A stretch of 64,000 bases of DNA from a virus (IMGVR_UViG_3300049830_000285:113709-177708), one strand, 5' to 3'; shown: positions 26,059 to 33,161, counted from the stretch's first letter. A program made the numbers and translations. Notes: generated from the letters alone by a model not told the origin.

Positions 26059-26538
26059 TTATTCTGTTTTCAAGCATTGAGCTATTTGCTTGATTAAGGT
26101 GTCAGAAGTGACATAGGAGGCTAAACTGCAATAAAGAGAAGAAGACTGAAGTTCAGCAATGTAAGAATTAACCTTGGCAACAAGTTCTTCAATGGCTTTC
26201 TTCTCAGTGCTATTTTTGTATTTGTAAGCCTTAATGATATCTAGTTTTTGTGTGAAAAATTCTATGTCAAACGTAGCATCTACATTACCAATGTCAATAA
26301 GCTTTACTCCCTCAAATTGCTGGATGATATTTCGCTCATCTGGAGTCGTTGAACAAGTTACCATTGGGCCTTCAATAAAAACGTGCATGCCCATATAATC
26401 ATAAATTTGCACTTGATGCAATCGCGCAAACATGAGCGACATGTAGTCTTCATCTTCCAAAAAGATTTTGGTGTATTGGACTTCAGTTTTCTCTTCACCT
26501 AAGGTTCGAAAAGAACGACATGTGCTATGGCTAATCAT
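26059..26538 (-). CDS. Hypothetical protein, 159 aa
   Basis: Begins MISHSTCRSFRTLGEEKTE; mixed alpha/beta; C-terminal helices. TATGCT ends 6 bases before ATG (26536-26538). Not recognised. Confidence 0.65.
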   Translation of the reverse strand: MISHSTCRSFRTLGEEKTEVQYTKIFLEDEDYMSLMFARLHQVQIYDYMGMHVFIEGPMVTCSTTPDERNIIQQFEGVKLIDIGNVDATFDIEFFTQKLDIIKAYKYKNSTEKKAIEELVAKVNSYIAELQSSSLYCSLASYVTSDTLIKQIAQCLKTE

Positions 26539-26586
26539 AGTCACAGCATACCTGAAAGTTGTTGCCGTTTTTAGGCGGCAACAATC

Positions 26587-26952
26587 TCATTTTCGTCGCT
26601 CGAAGCTCACCTCAACAGAATAGTATGTATCCAGATTAGCGCACCAACGAATCACGAGTGACCCCTTGAATGTACCAATACGGTAAAACGTCCACAGCAA
26701 ATCTGAATCGTCTTCCGAAGAAGATTCATCAGCATATGCGACTGGGGCTCCGACGAGACTTTGTGGGTCTCCGCAGATATCCTCAATGTAAACGAGTTCA
26801 CAGCAATCCTGCCCGTGATACATGATGTAAGACTCCGTTTCGTCTACAGTAAACACGATTTCGTCGCGATTTACCTTGACATCACTTAATATCTTTCCAA
26901 CAAGGTCACTGAACTTTGGCGATGGTTGTCTAGTTGTTTGTATGTTTGTCAT
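26587..26952 (-). CDS. Hypothetical beta-rich protein, 121 aa
   Basis: ATG at 26950-26952; beta-rich sequence (SYIMYHGQDCCELVYIEDIC), acidic stretch DESSSEDDSDLLW and C-terminal strands. Resembles small immunity-type folds only in composition. Function unknown. Confidence 0.6.
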   Translation of the reverse strand: MTNIQTTRQPSPKFSDLVGKILSDVKVNRDEIVFTVDETESYIMYHGQDCCELVYIEDICGDPQSLVGAPVAYADESSSEDDSDLLWTFYRIGTFKGSLVIRWCANLDTYYSVEVSFERRK

Positions 26953-27080
26953 ATCAATGTCGCGCAACAAACTATAGAACAATTCTAATATACTTCAAAA
27001 ACCACCACTTATAAGCTTTTTTTGATTATTTTTTAAAAAGGCCTGAATTTCCGTGTCTCCATTGTCGTTTTATATATGTA

Positions 27081-27338
27081 ATGAAAAACTTACGTAACAT
27101 TAACCTCTCGCCAAAAACACAATCCGAAGTCTACGCTTGGATGACTTGCGCAATTCTCGCGCACACTCGAATGGGCGTTAGTTTTACTCCCAAGGGAGCG
27201 AAACTCGCAAAGGAGATTAAAATGGCTCCTGAAGCATTTTTAAAGGTAGTGGATGAGCTACAGAAAGAGAATGCGTTCGGCTTCACTGAGTTAACAAGCG
27301 AAGAAGCGGAAGAGCTTAAACGTTGGGTGAAAGAATAA
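27081..27338 (+). CDS. Hypothetical helical protein, 85 aa
   Basis: Helical, KTQSEVYAWMTCAILAHTRM then acidic C-terminus ELTSEEAEELKRWVKE. -10 TTATAT ends 5 bases upstream of ATG. Opposite strand to its neighbours. Confidence 0.65.
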   Translation: MKNLRNINLSPKTQSEVYAWMTCAILAHTRMGVSFTPKGAKLAKEIKMAPEAFLKVVDELQKENAFGFTELTSEEAEELKRWVKE

Positions 27339-27356
27339 CATCATGTTGAAAAAATT

Positions 27357-27435
27357 TGGTGGAGGATACGGGATTCCAACCCGTCTGTTTTCTTCCTTGC
27401 AAAAGAAGCGACCACCGCCAGTAGTCCTATCCCCC
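27357..27435 (-). tRNA. tRNA-Ala (UGC)
   Basis: Acceptor GGGGGAT/ATCCTCC, anticodon loop TTTGCAA, T-arm ACGGG-TTGGAAT-CCCGT (C56 replaced by G), encoded CCA. The stop codon of 27427-27792 lies in its 5' end. Confidence 0.88.
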
Positions 27436-27792
27436 ATATTGTGACGTTGTTTCGTATGAATCATCAACGTCAAGTTTGTCATCCACTTTTGTGGATTTGT
27501 GAATGTCTCGCCACCCATAAGCGCGTGTCCTGGGATTGCACAATCCGCAATCCCAGGAACATCCAACAAATTTCTTTTTGCCCTCGTGTCTCCACTTGCC
27601 TTCGTTTCTGTAAAGGCGACGAAAGCATTTGGTGACAAATTCGTGGTTAGTTGGAACCAAGATGTAGCCTCTCTCTGGATGGCGAACATACATCTCAGTT
27701 TCCTGAGATTCTTCTGCCCACCAACTACGATTCCAAATACGTCGTTTAATTAACGCAGTTTTTGCTCTGCGTTCAGCTCTTGTGTGTTTCAT
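27427..27792 (-). CDS. Hypothetical basic protein, 121 aa
   Basis: MKHTRAERRAKTALIKRR is a strongly basic N-terminal helix; middle has W-rich and CSWDCGLC segment. ATG is 3 bases after AGGA. Preceded by a promoter and a 10-codon ORF (27819-27851). May bind nucleic acid; function unknown. Confidence 0.65.
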   Translation of the reverse strand: MKHTRAERRAKTALIKRRIWNRSWWAEESQETEMYVRHPERGYILVPTNHEFVTKCFRRLYRNEGKWRHEGKKKFVGCSWDCGLCNPRTRAYGWRDIHKSTKVDDKLDVDDSYETTSQYGG

Positions 27793-27818
27793 TATCCTGT
27801 CTTAGATGGCTATGCCGT

Positions 27819-27851
27819 CTAATACACAGAATGTTTTCCAAAGTATTTCAT
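27819..27851 (-). CDS. Tiny leaderless ORF (10 aa) upstream of 27427-27792
   Basis: TCCTCA (27881-27886), 17 bp, TATAAT (27858-27863), 6 bp, ATG (27849-27851), MKYFGKHSVY and TAG. The promoter fits exactly the leaderless form, so a 10-residue peptide would be made before the main gene. It could be a leader or attenuator peptide. Confidence 0.4.
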   Translation of the reverse strand: MKYFGKHSVY

Positions 27852-27886
27852 GAGTTCATTATACTACGAAATACTCACGTTGAGGA
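27849..27886 (-). promoter_or_regulatory. Leaderless-type promoter
   Basis: Perfect TCCTCA-N17-TATAAT-N6-ATG on the minus strand driving the tiny ORF and probably 27427-27792. Confidence 0.7.
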
Positions 27887-27902
27887 AATTTGGTGGAGGA
27901 GG
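27885..27902 (-). pseudogene. tRNA-Ala 3'-end remnant next to HNH gene
   Basis: Bases 27879-27899 match 27346-27366 (3' end and flank of the tRNA-Ala at 27357) at 19 of 21 positions, including CCTCCACCA. The rest of the tRNA is missing; the HNH gene stop lies 4 bases away. This looks like a duplicated tRNA cut by HNH insertion. Confidence 0.6.
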
Positions 27903-28619
27903 TTATCTTAATCTCGATTTTCGACCATTGCCTTTATTTAAAATACCGTATGTTGGAGTTAACGCATGACAATTTGGGCAAATCAATTCTAGGTTTATTT
28001 CTTTAGAATCTGTTGAATCGCCGTTAATATGATTTACTTGTAACGGAATCTTTTTAGTAATAGGATGCTTTTTTGACCATCCACATTGTGAACATTGCGC
28101 TCGATATTTTTCATGTAAAAACCTTCTAATATGATTGCTTATTCCCCCGCTTTTAGTGTTTCCAGAAATTTCACCTTGCTGCCATTTCGCAATGTAATTT
28201 TCATATTGTAAATTTTTTCGATGAATAGTACAATATTTTGAACCTGTAGTTTTAACATTGCAAATACAACAATGATATGTTCGCTTAATAGCTTGTCCGT
28301 AGAAAGATGGTTTAATGTTTGGCAGCCCATCAATAGATTGCGCCTTGTCTTTACATATTCTAGAACAAAAGTGAAGTCCTGATTTGCTTCTTGAAAATTT
28401 GCTTTTTGACCGCGTTATTGTTTGATTACACCAAGCACAAAATTTTTCAATATTAGTGATTAAATTGACATGCTTTTGTCGGCACTCACGAGAGCAAAAA
28501 TGAGATGGATGTTTGTTAATCTCTTTGTTTAATTTAAGAAAAGTTTTTTCACAACCAGTACATGTGACTTCTGAAGCTGAGCGATTTTTACCGTAACTAT
28601 CTTTGATATATAGGTTCAT
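27903..28619 (-). CDS. HNH endonuclease with multiple zinc knuckles
   Basis: 238 aa. Several CxxC pairs (CTGCEKTF, FCSRECRQKH, CAWCNQT, CCICNV) lead into the C-terminal HNH: CSQCGWSKKHPITKKIPLQVNHINGD, LELICPNCHALTPT. The zinc-rich N-terminus is probably the DNA-recognition region. It lies in the tRNA array and adjoins a tRNA remnant, as homing endonucleases do. Confidence 0.85.
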   Translation of the reverse strand: MNLYIKDSYGKNRSASEVTCTGCEKTFLKLNKEINKHPSHFCSRECRQKHVNLITNIEKFCAWCNQTITRSKSKFSRSKSGLHFCSRICKDKAQSIDGLPNIKPSFYGQAIKRTYHCCICNVKTTGSKYCTIHRKNLQYENYIAKWQQGEISGNTKSGGISNHIRRFLHEKYRAQCSQCGWSKKHPITKKIPLQVNHINGDSTDSKEINLELICPNCHALTPTYGILNKGNGRKSRLR

Positions 28620-28672
28620 AATATAGCATTTAATCCGTTGGTGGAGTATACCTTCTTTGCGCTGTGTAAAAA

Positions 28673-28748
28673 TGGTGGAGATAGCGAGATTTGAACTCGC
28701 AACCTATTCAATGCCATTGAATTGCTCTCCCAATTGAGCTATATCCCC
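28673..28748 (-). tRNA. tRNA-Ala (GGC)
   Basis: Acceptor GGGGATA/TATCTCC, anticodon stem ATTCA/TGAAT, loop ATGGCAT, T-arm GCGAG-TTCAAAT-CTCGC, encoded CCA. Confidence 0.92.
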
Positions 28749-28759
28749 AGTTGATATCT

Positions 28760-28833
28760 TGGTCGGCATACTAAGAATCGAACTTAGATAAATCGGTTAT
28801 CAGCCGAACCCTCTACCATTGAGGTATATGCCG
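28760..28833 (-). tRNA. tRNA-Ile (GAU)
   Basis: Acceptor CGGCATA/TATGCCG, anticodon stem TTCGG/CCGAT, loop CTGATAA, T-loop TTCGATT, encoded CCA. Confidence 0.92.
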
Positions 28834-28837
28834 AGGT

Positions 28838-28911
28838 TGGTAGGCAGTGAAGGAATCAAACCTTCACTTCTCCCTAATCAGGGGAGCAGTCTATCATTAA
28901 CTTAACCGCCC
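28838..28911 (-). tRNA. tRNA, anticodon GAU (Ile-type), U37
   Basis: Acceptor GGGCGGT/ACTGCCT, anticodon stem CTCCC/GGGAG, loop CTGATTA. Position 37 is U where a purine is expected. T-loop TTTGATT. Encoded CCA. Confidence 0.85.
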
Positions 28912-28926
28912 ATGTGTGGAATAAAT

Positions 28927-29005
28927 TGGTGGAGGGCACGAGACTCGAACTCGTCTGCTGTCCATATTGCAAGTATGGCAATCACACCAGGCAATTCCGC
29001 CCCCC
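28927..29005 (-). tRNA. tRNA-Ala (UGC), second copy
   Basis: Acceptor GGGGGGC/GCCCTCC, anticodon stem CCATA/TATGG, loop CTTGCAA, T-arm ACGAG-TTCGAGT-CTCGT, encoded CCA. Body differs from the other Ala-UGC at 27357. Confidence 0.9.
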
Positions 29006-29022
29006 ATGTGTGATTAAAATTG

Positions 29023-29097
29023 TGGTGGGCGATGAGGGATTCGAACCCCCGACCAATAGAATGTAAATCTACTGCGCTTCCGCTGCGCCAATCGCCC
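29023..29097 (-). tRNA. tRNA-Val (UAC)
   Basis: Acceptor GGGCGAT/ATCGCCC, D-stem GCGC/GCGC, anticodon loop TTTACAT, T-loop TTCGAAT, encoded CCA. The C-terminal codons and TAG of the HNH gene 29069-29437 lie inside its 5' half. Confidence 0.92.
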
Positions 29098-29437
29098 TTG
29101 GTATTTCACACAATCCAGCGTGAATTTTAGCATGACAGTTTCTACATACCAAAACGCATTTATCCATTTCAGCTTGTAGTCTTTTCAGTGAAACCATCTT
29201 TCTGACCAATGTTGCTACACAATCATCTTTGTCTTTAAGATGGTGAAAATCTAAACATACGATTTCTGATTCTCCACAACAAACACAAGGATTTTTTTGC
29301 TTCCATGCGTCTACATGGGCTTTATTTCTTTCTCGCTTACCCTGTCTATGGAATTTAGCATTTTCTTTTTTTCGTGCAGCATTTACTGGATTAGCATACC
29401 AATTTTGGTGATAGATTTTTCTTTCTTCGGCGTTCAT
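29069..29437 (-). CDS. HNH endonuclease inserted beside tRNA-Val
   Basis: 122 aa. CVCCGESEIVCLDFHHLKDK (HH core), LQAEMDKCVLVCRNCHAKIH: near-paralogue of 31179-31541. N-terminus is basic (ARKKENAKFHRQGKRERNK), probably DNA-binding. Its last nine codons are made of the tRNA-Val 5' half, and a truncated second tRNA-Val lies just upstream, pointing to insertion at a tRNA-Val target. Confidence 0.88.
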   Translation of the reverse strand: MNAEERKIYHQNWYANPVNAARKKENAKFHRQGKRERNKAHVDAWKQKNPCVCCGESEIVCLDFHHLKDKDDCVATLVRKMVSLKRLQAEMDKCVLVCRNCHAKIHAGLCEIPRAIGAAEAQ

Positions 29438-29475
29438 AGGTGTTTATTCTTATACATATGTTTACACACCTCTTT

Positions 29476-29517
29476 TCTCCGTGTAAAAGAGTAACTCTAC
29501 CGCTGAGTTAATCGCCC
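29476..29517 (-). pseudogene. Truncated tRNA-Val (5' half only)
   Basis: Starts GGGCGAT-TA-ACTC, D-loop AGCGGTA, then an anticodon loop TTTACAC; the T-arm and acceptor 3' strand are missing. It resembles the intact Val at 29023, and the HNH gene start lies ~40 bases downstream. Likely split by HNH insertion. Confidence 0.6.
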
Positions 29518-29544
29518 GTAAAAGACGGAAAGCGAAAACCATAT

Positions 29545-29600
29545 TGCCTATCGAACCCAACTTAATGGGATTAGAAGTAATGACTTTCATAGCCGCCTAA
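29545..29600 (-). pseudogene. Degenerate tRNA-like sequence
   Basis: Has a D-arm-like 5' part (GGCGGCTATGAAAGTC) and GGGTTCGAT T-loop core, but anticodon and T-stems do not close. Probably a decayed tRNA. Confidence 0.4.
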
Positions 29601-29604
29601 ATCT

Positions 29605-29679
29605 TGGTATCCGCACTGAGACTTGAACTCAGAACCTTTCGCTAATCAGGCAAACGCGCTACCATTGCGCCATACGGAT
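29605..29679 (-). tRNA. tRNA, anticodon GAU (Ile-type), U37
   Basis: Acceptor ATCCGTA/TGCGGAT, D-stem GCGC/GCGC, anticodon stem TTTGC/GCGAA, loop CTGATTA (U37 again, as at 28838), T-arm CTGAG-TTCAAGT-CTCAG, encoded CCA. Confidence 0.85.
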
Positions 29680-29697
29680 ATATCGGTGGATTAAAAT

Positions 29698-29772
29698 TGG
29701 TGGGCAGTGTGAGAATCGAACTCACTTCGTTTCCGTGTAAGAGAAACTCTATTACCAAATTGATAACCGCCC
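29698..29772 (-). tRNA. tRNA-Val (UAC), third copy
   Basis: Acceptor GGGCGGT/ACTGCCC, weak D-stem, anticodon loop CTTACAC, T-loop TTCGATT, encoded CCA. Confidence 0.85.
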
Positions 29773-29795
29773 AGATTGACTAGTCGCCCGAGAAA

Positions 29796-29850
29796 GATTA
29801 AAATATATACGATTGTTCTGTCACGCAGTATTTTTGCATATATTTTAATC
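29796..29850. repeat. 13-bp perfect inverted repeat between tRNAs
   Basis: GATTAAAATATAT (29796-29808) and its exact complement (29838-29850) flank 29 bases. A GGGCGAC tRNA-5'-end-like fragment lies next to it. May be a processing hairpin, a tRNA remnant, or an element end. Confidence 0.55.
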
Positions 29851-29924
29851 AAAATGCCAGATTAGAAAGTATGGTGTTTTACCCTTTTCTTGGGAAATAT
29901 GCCATGTTTTTTAATCTGAGAAAA

Positions 29925-29999
29925 TGGTACCAACGGGGGGAATCGAACCCCGCCCCCGAGAAGGTATGAACTTCTGGCCCTTTGCCCAAGGTCGTTGGC
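29925..29999 (-). tRNA. tRNA-Met (CAU)
   Basis: Acceptor GCCAACG/CGTTGGT, anticodon stem AGAAG/CTTCT, loop TTCATAC, T-loop TTCGATT, encoded CCA. D-arm is short. Confidence 0.85.
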
Positions 30000-30105
30000 A
30001 TGTATTGATTTATCATGGGATGGAAGTTTGGGTACTTCCATCCCTCGCAATCAGCTCTATTCGGTTTTCAAAGTGCATTGTGAACTTTCGTTCGGTGTAT
30101 AAATC

Positions 30106-30148
30106 TAAAAAAAAAGAAGGATTCGGTCTTTCTGACCGAATCCTTCTT
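30106..30148 (-). terminator. Strong terminator in the tRNA array
   Basis: 15-bp stem AAGAAGGATTCGGTC / GACCGAATCCTTCTT with 5-base loop, followed on the minus strand by nine T. Ends the unit holding the 25-aa peptide gene and tRNA-Met at 30277. Confidence 0.9.
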
Positions 30149-30171
30149 GCATTTCTCTTTGCTTGTGGAAC

Positions 30172-30249
30172 TTAGGTCAGAACGTCCTCTGCGATAATCG
30201 CAGCGGCTACAACAATTGCCATGACCATAATGTTTCTGTTGTATCTCAT
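30172..30249 (-). CDS. Small membrane peptide, 25 aa
   Basis: MRYNRNIMVMAIVVAAAIIA: charged start then a hydrophobic helix, ending EDVLT. It lies between tRNA-Met and a strong terminator in one transcript, with AAGGAAC 12 bases upstream. Too short for homology; translation is likely but unproven. Confidence 0.55.
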   Translation of the reverse strand: MRYNRNIMVMAIVVAAAIIAEDVLT

Positions 30250-30276
30250 TTTCGTTCTTTGTTCCTTTTTAAAATC

Positions 30277-30353
30277 TGGGTGCGAGCTGCTGGAATCTAA
30301 CCAACCTACCGGGGTTTATGAGACCTCGCTCGTCAACAGTAGAGTAAGCCGCA
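30277..30353 (-). tRNA. tRNA-Met-like (CAU), slightly degenerate
   Basis: T-arm GTTGG-TTAGATT-CCAGC closes; anticodon loop CTCATAA as in initiator tRNAs; acceptor ...GCGGCTT against AGCTCGC has one C-C mismatch and the 3' end reads ACCCA. A TTGACA/CATAAT promoter puts the transcript start at or next to its 5' base. Confidence 0.55.
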
Positions 30354-30400
30354 TATTCATTATGCACTGTCAATATGCATTTGTCAACAACATTTGAGGA
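30354..30400 (-). promoter_or_regulatory. tRNA promoter with TTTCCTCAAA-type upstream element
   Basis: Minus strand: AAAATCCTCAAA, then TTGACA (30382-30387), 17 bp, CATAAT (30359-30364). Start point predicted at 30352, the tRNA's 5' end. Confidence 0.75.
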
Positions 30401-30421
30401 TTTTTTCAAATCTTTTTGTTT

Positions 30422-30700
30422 TTAGCCTAAAACTGGAATGTCTTCAGCTTCATAACGTGTTGTACTTGACCATCCTTCTGGCGACTGCTCTTTGCACTCA
30501 AAGGCAACACATCTGTTTCGACCAGACTGAGCAGTTTGCTGATATGGGCGATTTTTACCATTACCAGTTGTCATCATCGGCTGAAATTCCCCCAATGACT
30601 TGACATTCTCTATGCCATATTTTTCTTCAAGATAATGTCTGACTTTATATTCAGTTGTAAAATTGCCGATTCTTTGGCTTGCAAAAGTGAGTAACCACAT
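30422..30700 (-). CDS. Hypothetical protein, 92 aa
   Basis: MWLLTFASQRIGNFTTEYKV start; KYGIENVKSLGEF helix; Gly/Asn/Ser-rich middle; C-terminus AEDIPVLG. TATAAT ends 6 bases before ATG. Function unknown. Confidence 0.65.
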   Translation of the reverse strand: MWLLTFASQRIGNFTTEYKVRHYLEEKYGIENVKSLGEFQPMMTTGNGKNRPYQQTAQSGRNRCVAFECKEQSPEGWSSTTRYEAEDIPVLG

Positions 30701-30720
30701 AACTGAATTATAGCATAGAT

Positions 30721-30909
30721 TCAGTTAGGCGTCTTCCAATCATCATTTGAATCATTATAAGGAGACTTGCGTGGCAGATATCCAAGTGCTATTTCTGCCT
30801 GTCTCAAAGTATTCTGTCCGCGTTTCCATCCTCGAAAAGAGTCATCCTCTTCAACAGCTTCGTACAAATTCTTAAGCGCTCGTCTTAATGTATCTTCAGT
30901 TTCGTTCAT
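30721..30909 (-). CDS. Hypothetical acidic helical protein, 62 aa
   Basis: TLRRALKNLYEAVEEDDSF forms a helix; rest is helix plus basic tail. Starts inside the end of 30906-31166 (4-base overlap). Not recognised. Confidence 0.6.
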   Translation of the reverse strand: MNETEDTLRRALKNLYEAVEEDDSFRGWKRGQNTLRQAEIALGYLPRKSPYNDSNDDWKTPN

Positions 30910-31166
30910 GGCTGATTTCTATTGTACAGAGTTACTTCTTTATCGCAACCACTACAGAAATATTTCTTTTCAAAGAGTGATTTGGAAAGGATGGTGGTGA
31001 TATCGTATCCCTCTCCATTTCGCAGCACGACACAATCTATCAGCACATTGTGGATTTTACCGTCAGCATCGACCTCTTCATGCATAAACTGTGCGTCATC
31101 GCAAATTAGCATATAGGGATAGTCAGTGTGGTCGGTAACAAGTTCAGGATTTTCTGTATTGAACAT
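30906..31166 (-). CDS. Hypothetical protein with C-terminal zinc knuckle
   Basis: 86 aa. Beta-rich N-terminus, then FLEKKYFCSGCDKEVTLYNR-type CxxC (YFCSGCDKEV). TATACT 6 bases before ATG. Function unknown. Confidence 0.65.
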   Translation of the reverse strand: MFNTENPELVTDHTDYPYMLICDDAQFMHEEVDADGKIHNVLIDCVVLRNGEGYDITTILSKSLFEKKYFCSGCDKEVTLYNRNQP

Positions 31167-31178
31167 GTTCTTAGTATA

Positions 31179-31541
31179 TCACAATTCATCATCTTTCATC
31201 TTAGCGTGAAGTTTAGCGTGACAATTGCGACAAATCACAATGCATTTATCCATTTCCGCCTGTAGTACGGCAATGGATACTGGTCTTTTTGCCATATCGG
31301 ATATATTGCCAGATTTGTTTCCAATATGATGAAAGTCTAAACAAACAATATCAGATTCCCCGCAAGCGCACGGATTTACCATTCTGTATTCATCTATATA
31401 CTGTTTGTTTCGGTTGCGATGAAGTTCTTTGTGAATTTTTGCAGTAGCTTTTTGCTTAGCCTGATATTCTGGCTCTGCATAGCGTTTTTTGTGATACGAG
31501 GCTTGATATGCTTTTTTATCTTCCGTTGATTTGGGTGGCAT
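31179..31541 (-). CDS. HNH endonuclease, paralogue of 29069-29437
   Basis: 120 aa. CACGESDIVCLDFHHIGNK, LQAEMDKCIVICRNCHAKLH: strongly similar to the HNH at 29069. N-terminus basic with Lys/Gln-rich helix. It lies directly downstream of tRNA-fMet, so again beside a tRNA. Confidence 0.88.
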   Translation of the reverse strand: MPPKSTEDKKAYQASYHKKRYAEPEYQAKQKATAKIHKELHRNRNKQYIDEYRMVNPCACGESDIVCLDFHHIGNKSGNISDMAKRPVSIAVLQAEMDKCIVICRNCHAKLHAKMKDDEL

Positions 31542-31565
31542 ACCATATCATACCATGTATAACAA

Positions 31566-31587
31566 AGCCCATCCTTTAGATGGGCTT
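31566..31587 (-). terminator. Hairpin after tRNA-fMet
   Basis: AAGCCCATC / GATGGGCTT with 5-base loop; T-run (TTTGTT) on the minus side is short. Probably a weak terminator between tRNA-fMet and the HNH gene. Confidence 0.6.
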
Positions 31588-31594
31588 ATAAAAA

Positions 31595-31670
31595 TGGTGC
31601 GGAGGCAAGATTCGAACTTGCGACCTTTGAGGTATGAACCCAACAAGCTACCAGACTGCTCTACTCCGCA
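31595..31670 (-). tRNA. tRNA-fMet-like (CAU)
   Basis: Body closely follows initiator tRNAs: GAGCAGTCTGGTAGCTTG D-region, anticodon loop TTCATAC, AGGTC variable, T-arm GCAAG-TTCGAAT-CTTGC. The acceptor 3' strand is one base short before CCA, so position 72/73 is unusual; initiators often have a weak 1-72 pair. Confidence 0.82.
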
Positions 31671-31719
31671 ATATCATTATACCAACATAATCACCACTTA
31701 TCAACTATTTTGAGAAAAA

Positions 31720-32586
31720 ATGTATAAAGCTATTGAATTCGTTGATGAAACGAGTCAAAAATTGCCAAGTGATGAGCTTGGCGGAGACATTACGATGAGT
31801 AATACAAATAATTCAGCCATAGATGCTATCTATGAAGGAATGGTGGAATCCATTCACGGAATCGACATTACTACTGTTTACAGAGAAGAGCAAAAAGATT
31901 CTCTCTGGCATAGGATATGTGACTTCAAAACATATCCATTTACAGAATACTTTATGTTAGAGGGAAATACTGGCCCTATTTTCATAAGAGTTTCAGATAA
32001 ATTAATGACGGCTGGCGGATTAGCAGCAACTTACATTCCAAAAATAACTATTGCCACAAATCCAACAATCAGGTTAGAAGAACTGCGCAAAATGCATGAT
32101 TTTGAAAATCTAATACGTTTTGCCTGTCATCGTCTACATACTCAAATTGATATGGAGTTGATTAAGATTCTTCTTGAGACACACAAAGATAGTCACGAAC
32201 TTGAAGAATATACGACCATGATAATGAGCGCGGAAACATGTGAGCAGTTGATTGGTGAGCCTATTGATTGCTCGTTTCATACTCACAAAGGTTATTCATA
32301 TAAAATTCCATTAAGAGGAATGGTGCCGACATGGGTGGTGGAAGACACTGAATTCACCAAACTAAGTCTTGACAAATCTGTGGTTATAGACTTTCAACAT
32401 GATGGGAAGAAAATAATCATCAGCAATGAAATGCCACCAGACACTATCATTAAGTTAAATGACAATCCAGTTGGTATTGTTTGTTCCCGCGAGATTGTCT
32501 ATGCCATGCCCTGTCCTGAGCCAAAAAGATTAAGACTTGGAGCAGTGATTTCTGATGAAATAGGAGTAGGCGTTTACGGCTCTTGA
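31720..32586 (+). CDS. Capsid-like (HK97-type C-terminal pattern) protein, 288 aa
   Basis: N-terminal ~80 residues variable; middle helical (IDMELIKILLETHKDSHEL); then the series TIMSAETCEQLIG, IIISNEMPPDTII, REIVYAMPCPEPKRLRLGAV. The last matches the C-terminus of 19204-19428. The order (helix; acid/Tyr strand; VP-like turn; RLRLG-type end) resembles the second half of HK97-fold capsid proteins. It may be a minor head or decoration protein. No SD seen; the ATG follows TTTTGAGAAAAA. Confidence 0.5.
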   Translation: MYKAIEFVDETSQKLPSDELGGDITMSNTNNSAIDAIYEGMVESIHGIDITTVYREEQKDSLWHRICDFKTYPFTEYFMLEGNTGPIFIRVSDKLMTAGGLAATYIPKITIATNPTIRLEELRKMHDFENLIRFACHRLHTQIDMELIKILLETHKDSHELEEYTTMIMSAETCEQLIGEPIDCSFHTHKGYSYKIPLRGMVPTWVVEDTEFTKLSLDKSVVIDFQHDGKKIIISNEMPPDTIIKLNDNPVGIVCSREIVYAMPCPEPKRLRLGAVISDEIGVGVYGS

Positions 32587-33161
32587 TGCTCGATGCCATA
32601 AAAAGCGTCTAGCTCTTCTGTCGGAATCTGGTCATTCCATAAACCAGAATAAGACATGATTGGGTAAAGGCGCTTTACAAATTCATCCATTTGTTCTTTG
32701 CTTAGCTTAAGGTCATCCATTTTTTGATTAGCAAAATCAAAGATGACTGTCATAAGAAGCATATTTTTGATTGGTTCTGGTAGTTCTACATGAATAGTAA
32801 TTTGCTTTTTACTCTCATTCTTTTCGAACAATGTGCCGGGAATTAATGGTTTTTGAACAACTCTCCACCAATTGTTATCGCCAACTTGAATGGCAGTCAC
32901 GAGTTTTGATTTGTCATATCTGAGTAGTGGCTTGACAGAGTTGTCATATTCCCACTTGCCCTCTTTGTAATTTTTGGCAGCTTCTACTCGCGCCTCTTCT
33001 TCGCTGCTTGCCCATCCAAAATATGTTTTACCATTAACAACAAGCTCTGCTGTCCAAGTGTTGACGCCATCGCTGCTAATTCCGCTGCGCCATAAGCGGA
33101 ATGTTCCATATTTTCCTAAAATTACATCATTTAGATGCTTCGCCTGTTTTATCGTGTTCAT
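32574..33161 (-). CDS. Hypothetical protein, 195 aa
   Basis: N-terminal half strand-rich (TAELVVNGKTYFGWASSEEE), ends with helices KMDDLKLSKEQMDEF. Overlaps the ends of both neighbours (31720 by 13 bases; 33127 by 35). Not recognised. Confidence 0.65.
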   Translation of the reverse strand: MNTIKQAKHLNDVILGKYGTFRLWRSGISSDGVNTWTAELVVNGKTYFGWASSEEEARVEAAKNYKEGKWEYDNSVKPLLRYDKSKLVTAIQVGDNNWWRVVQKPLIPGTLFEKNESKKQITIHVELPEPIKNMLLMTVIFDFANQKMDDLKLSKEQMDEFVKRLYPIMSYSGLWNDQIPTEELDAFYGIEHQEP

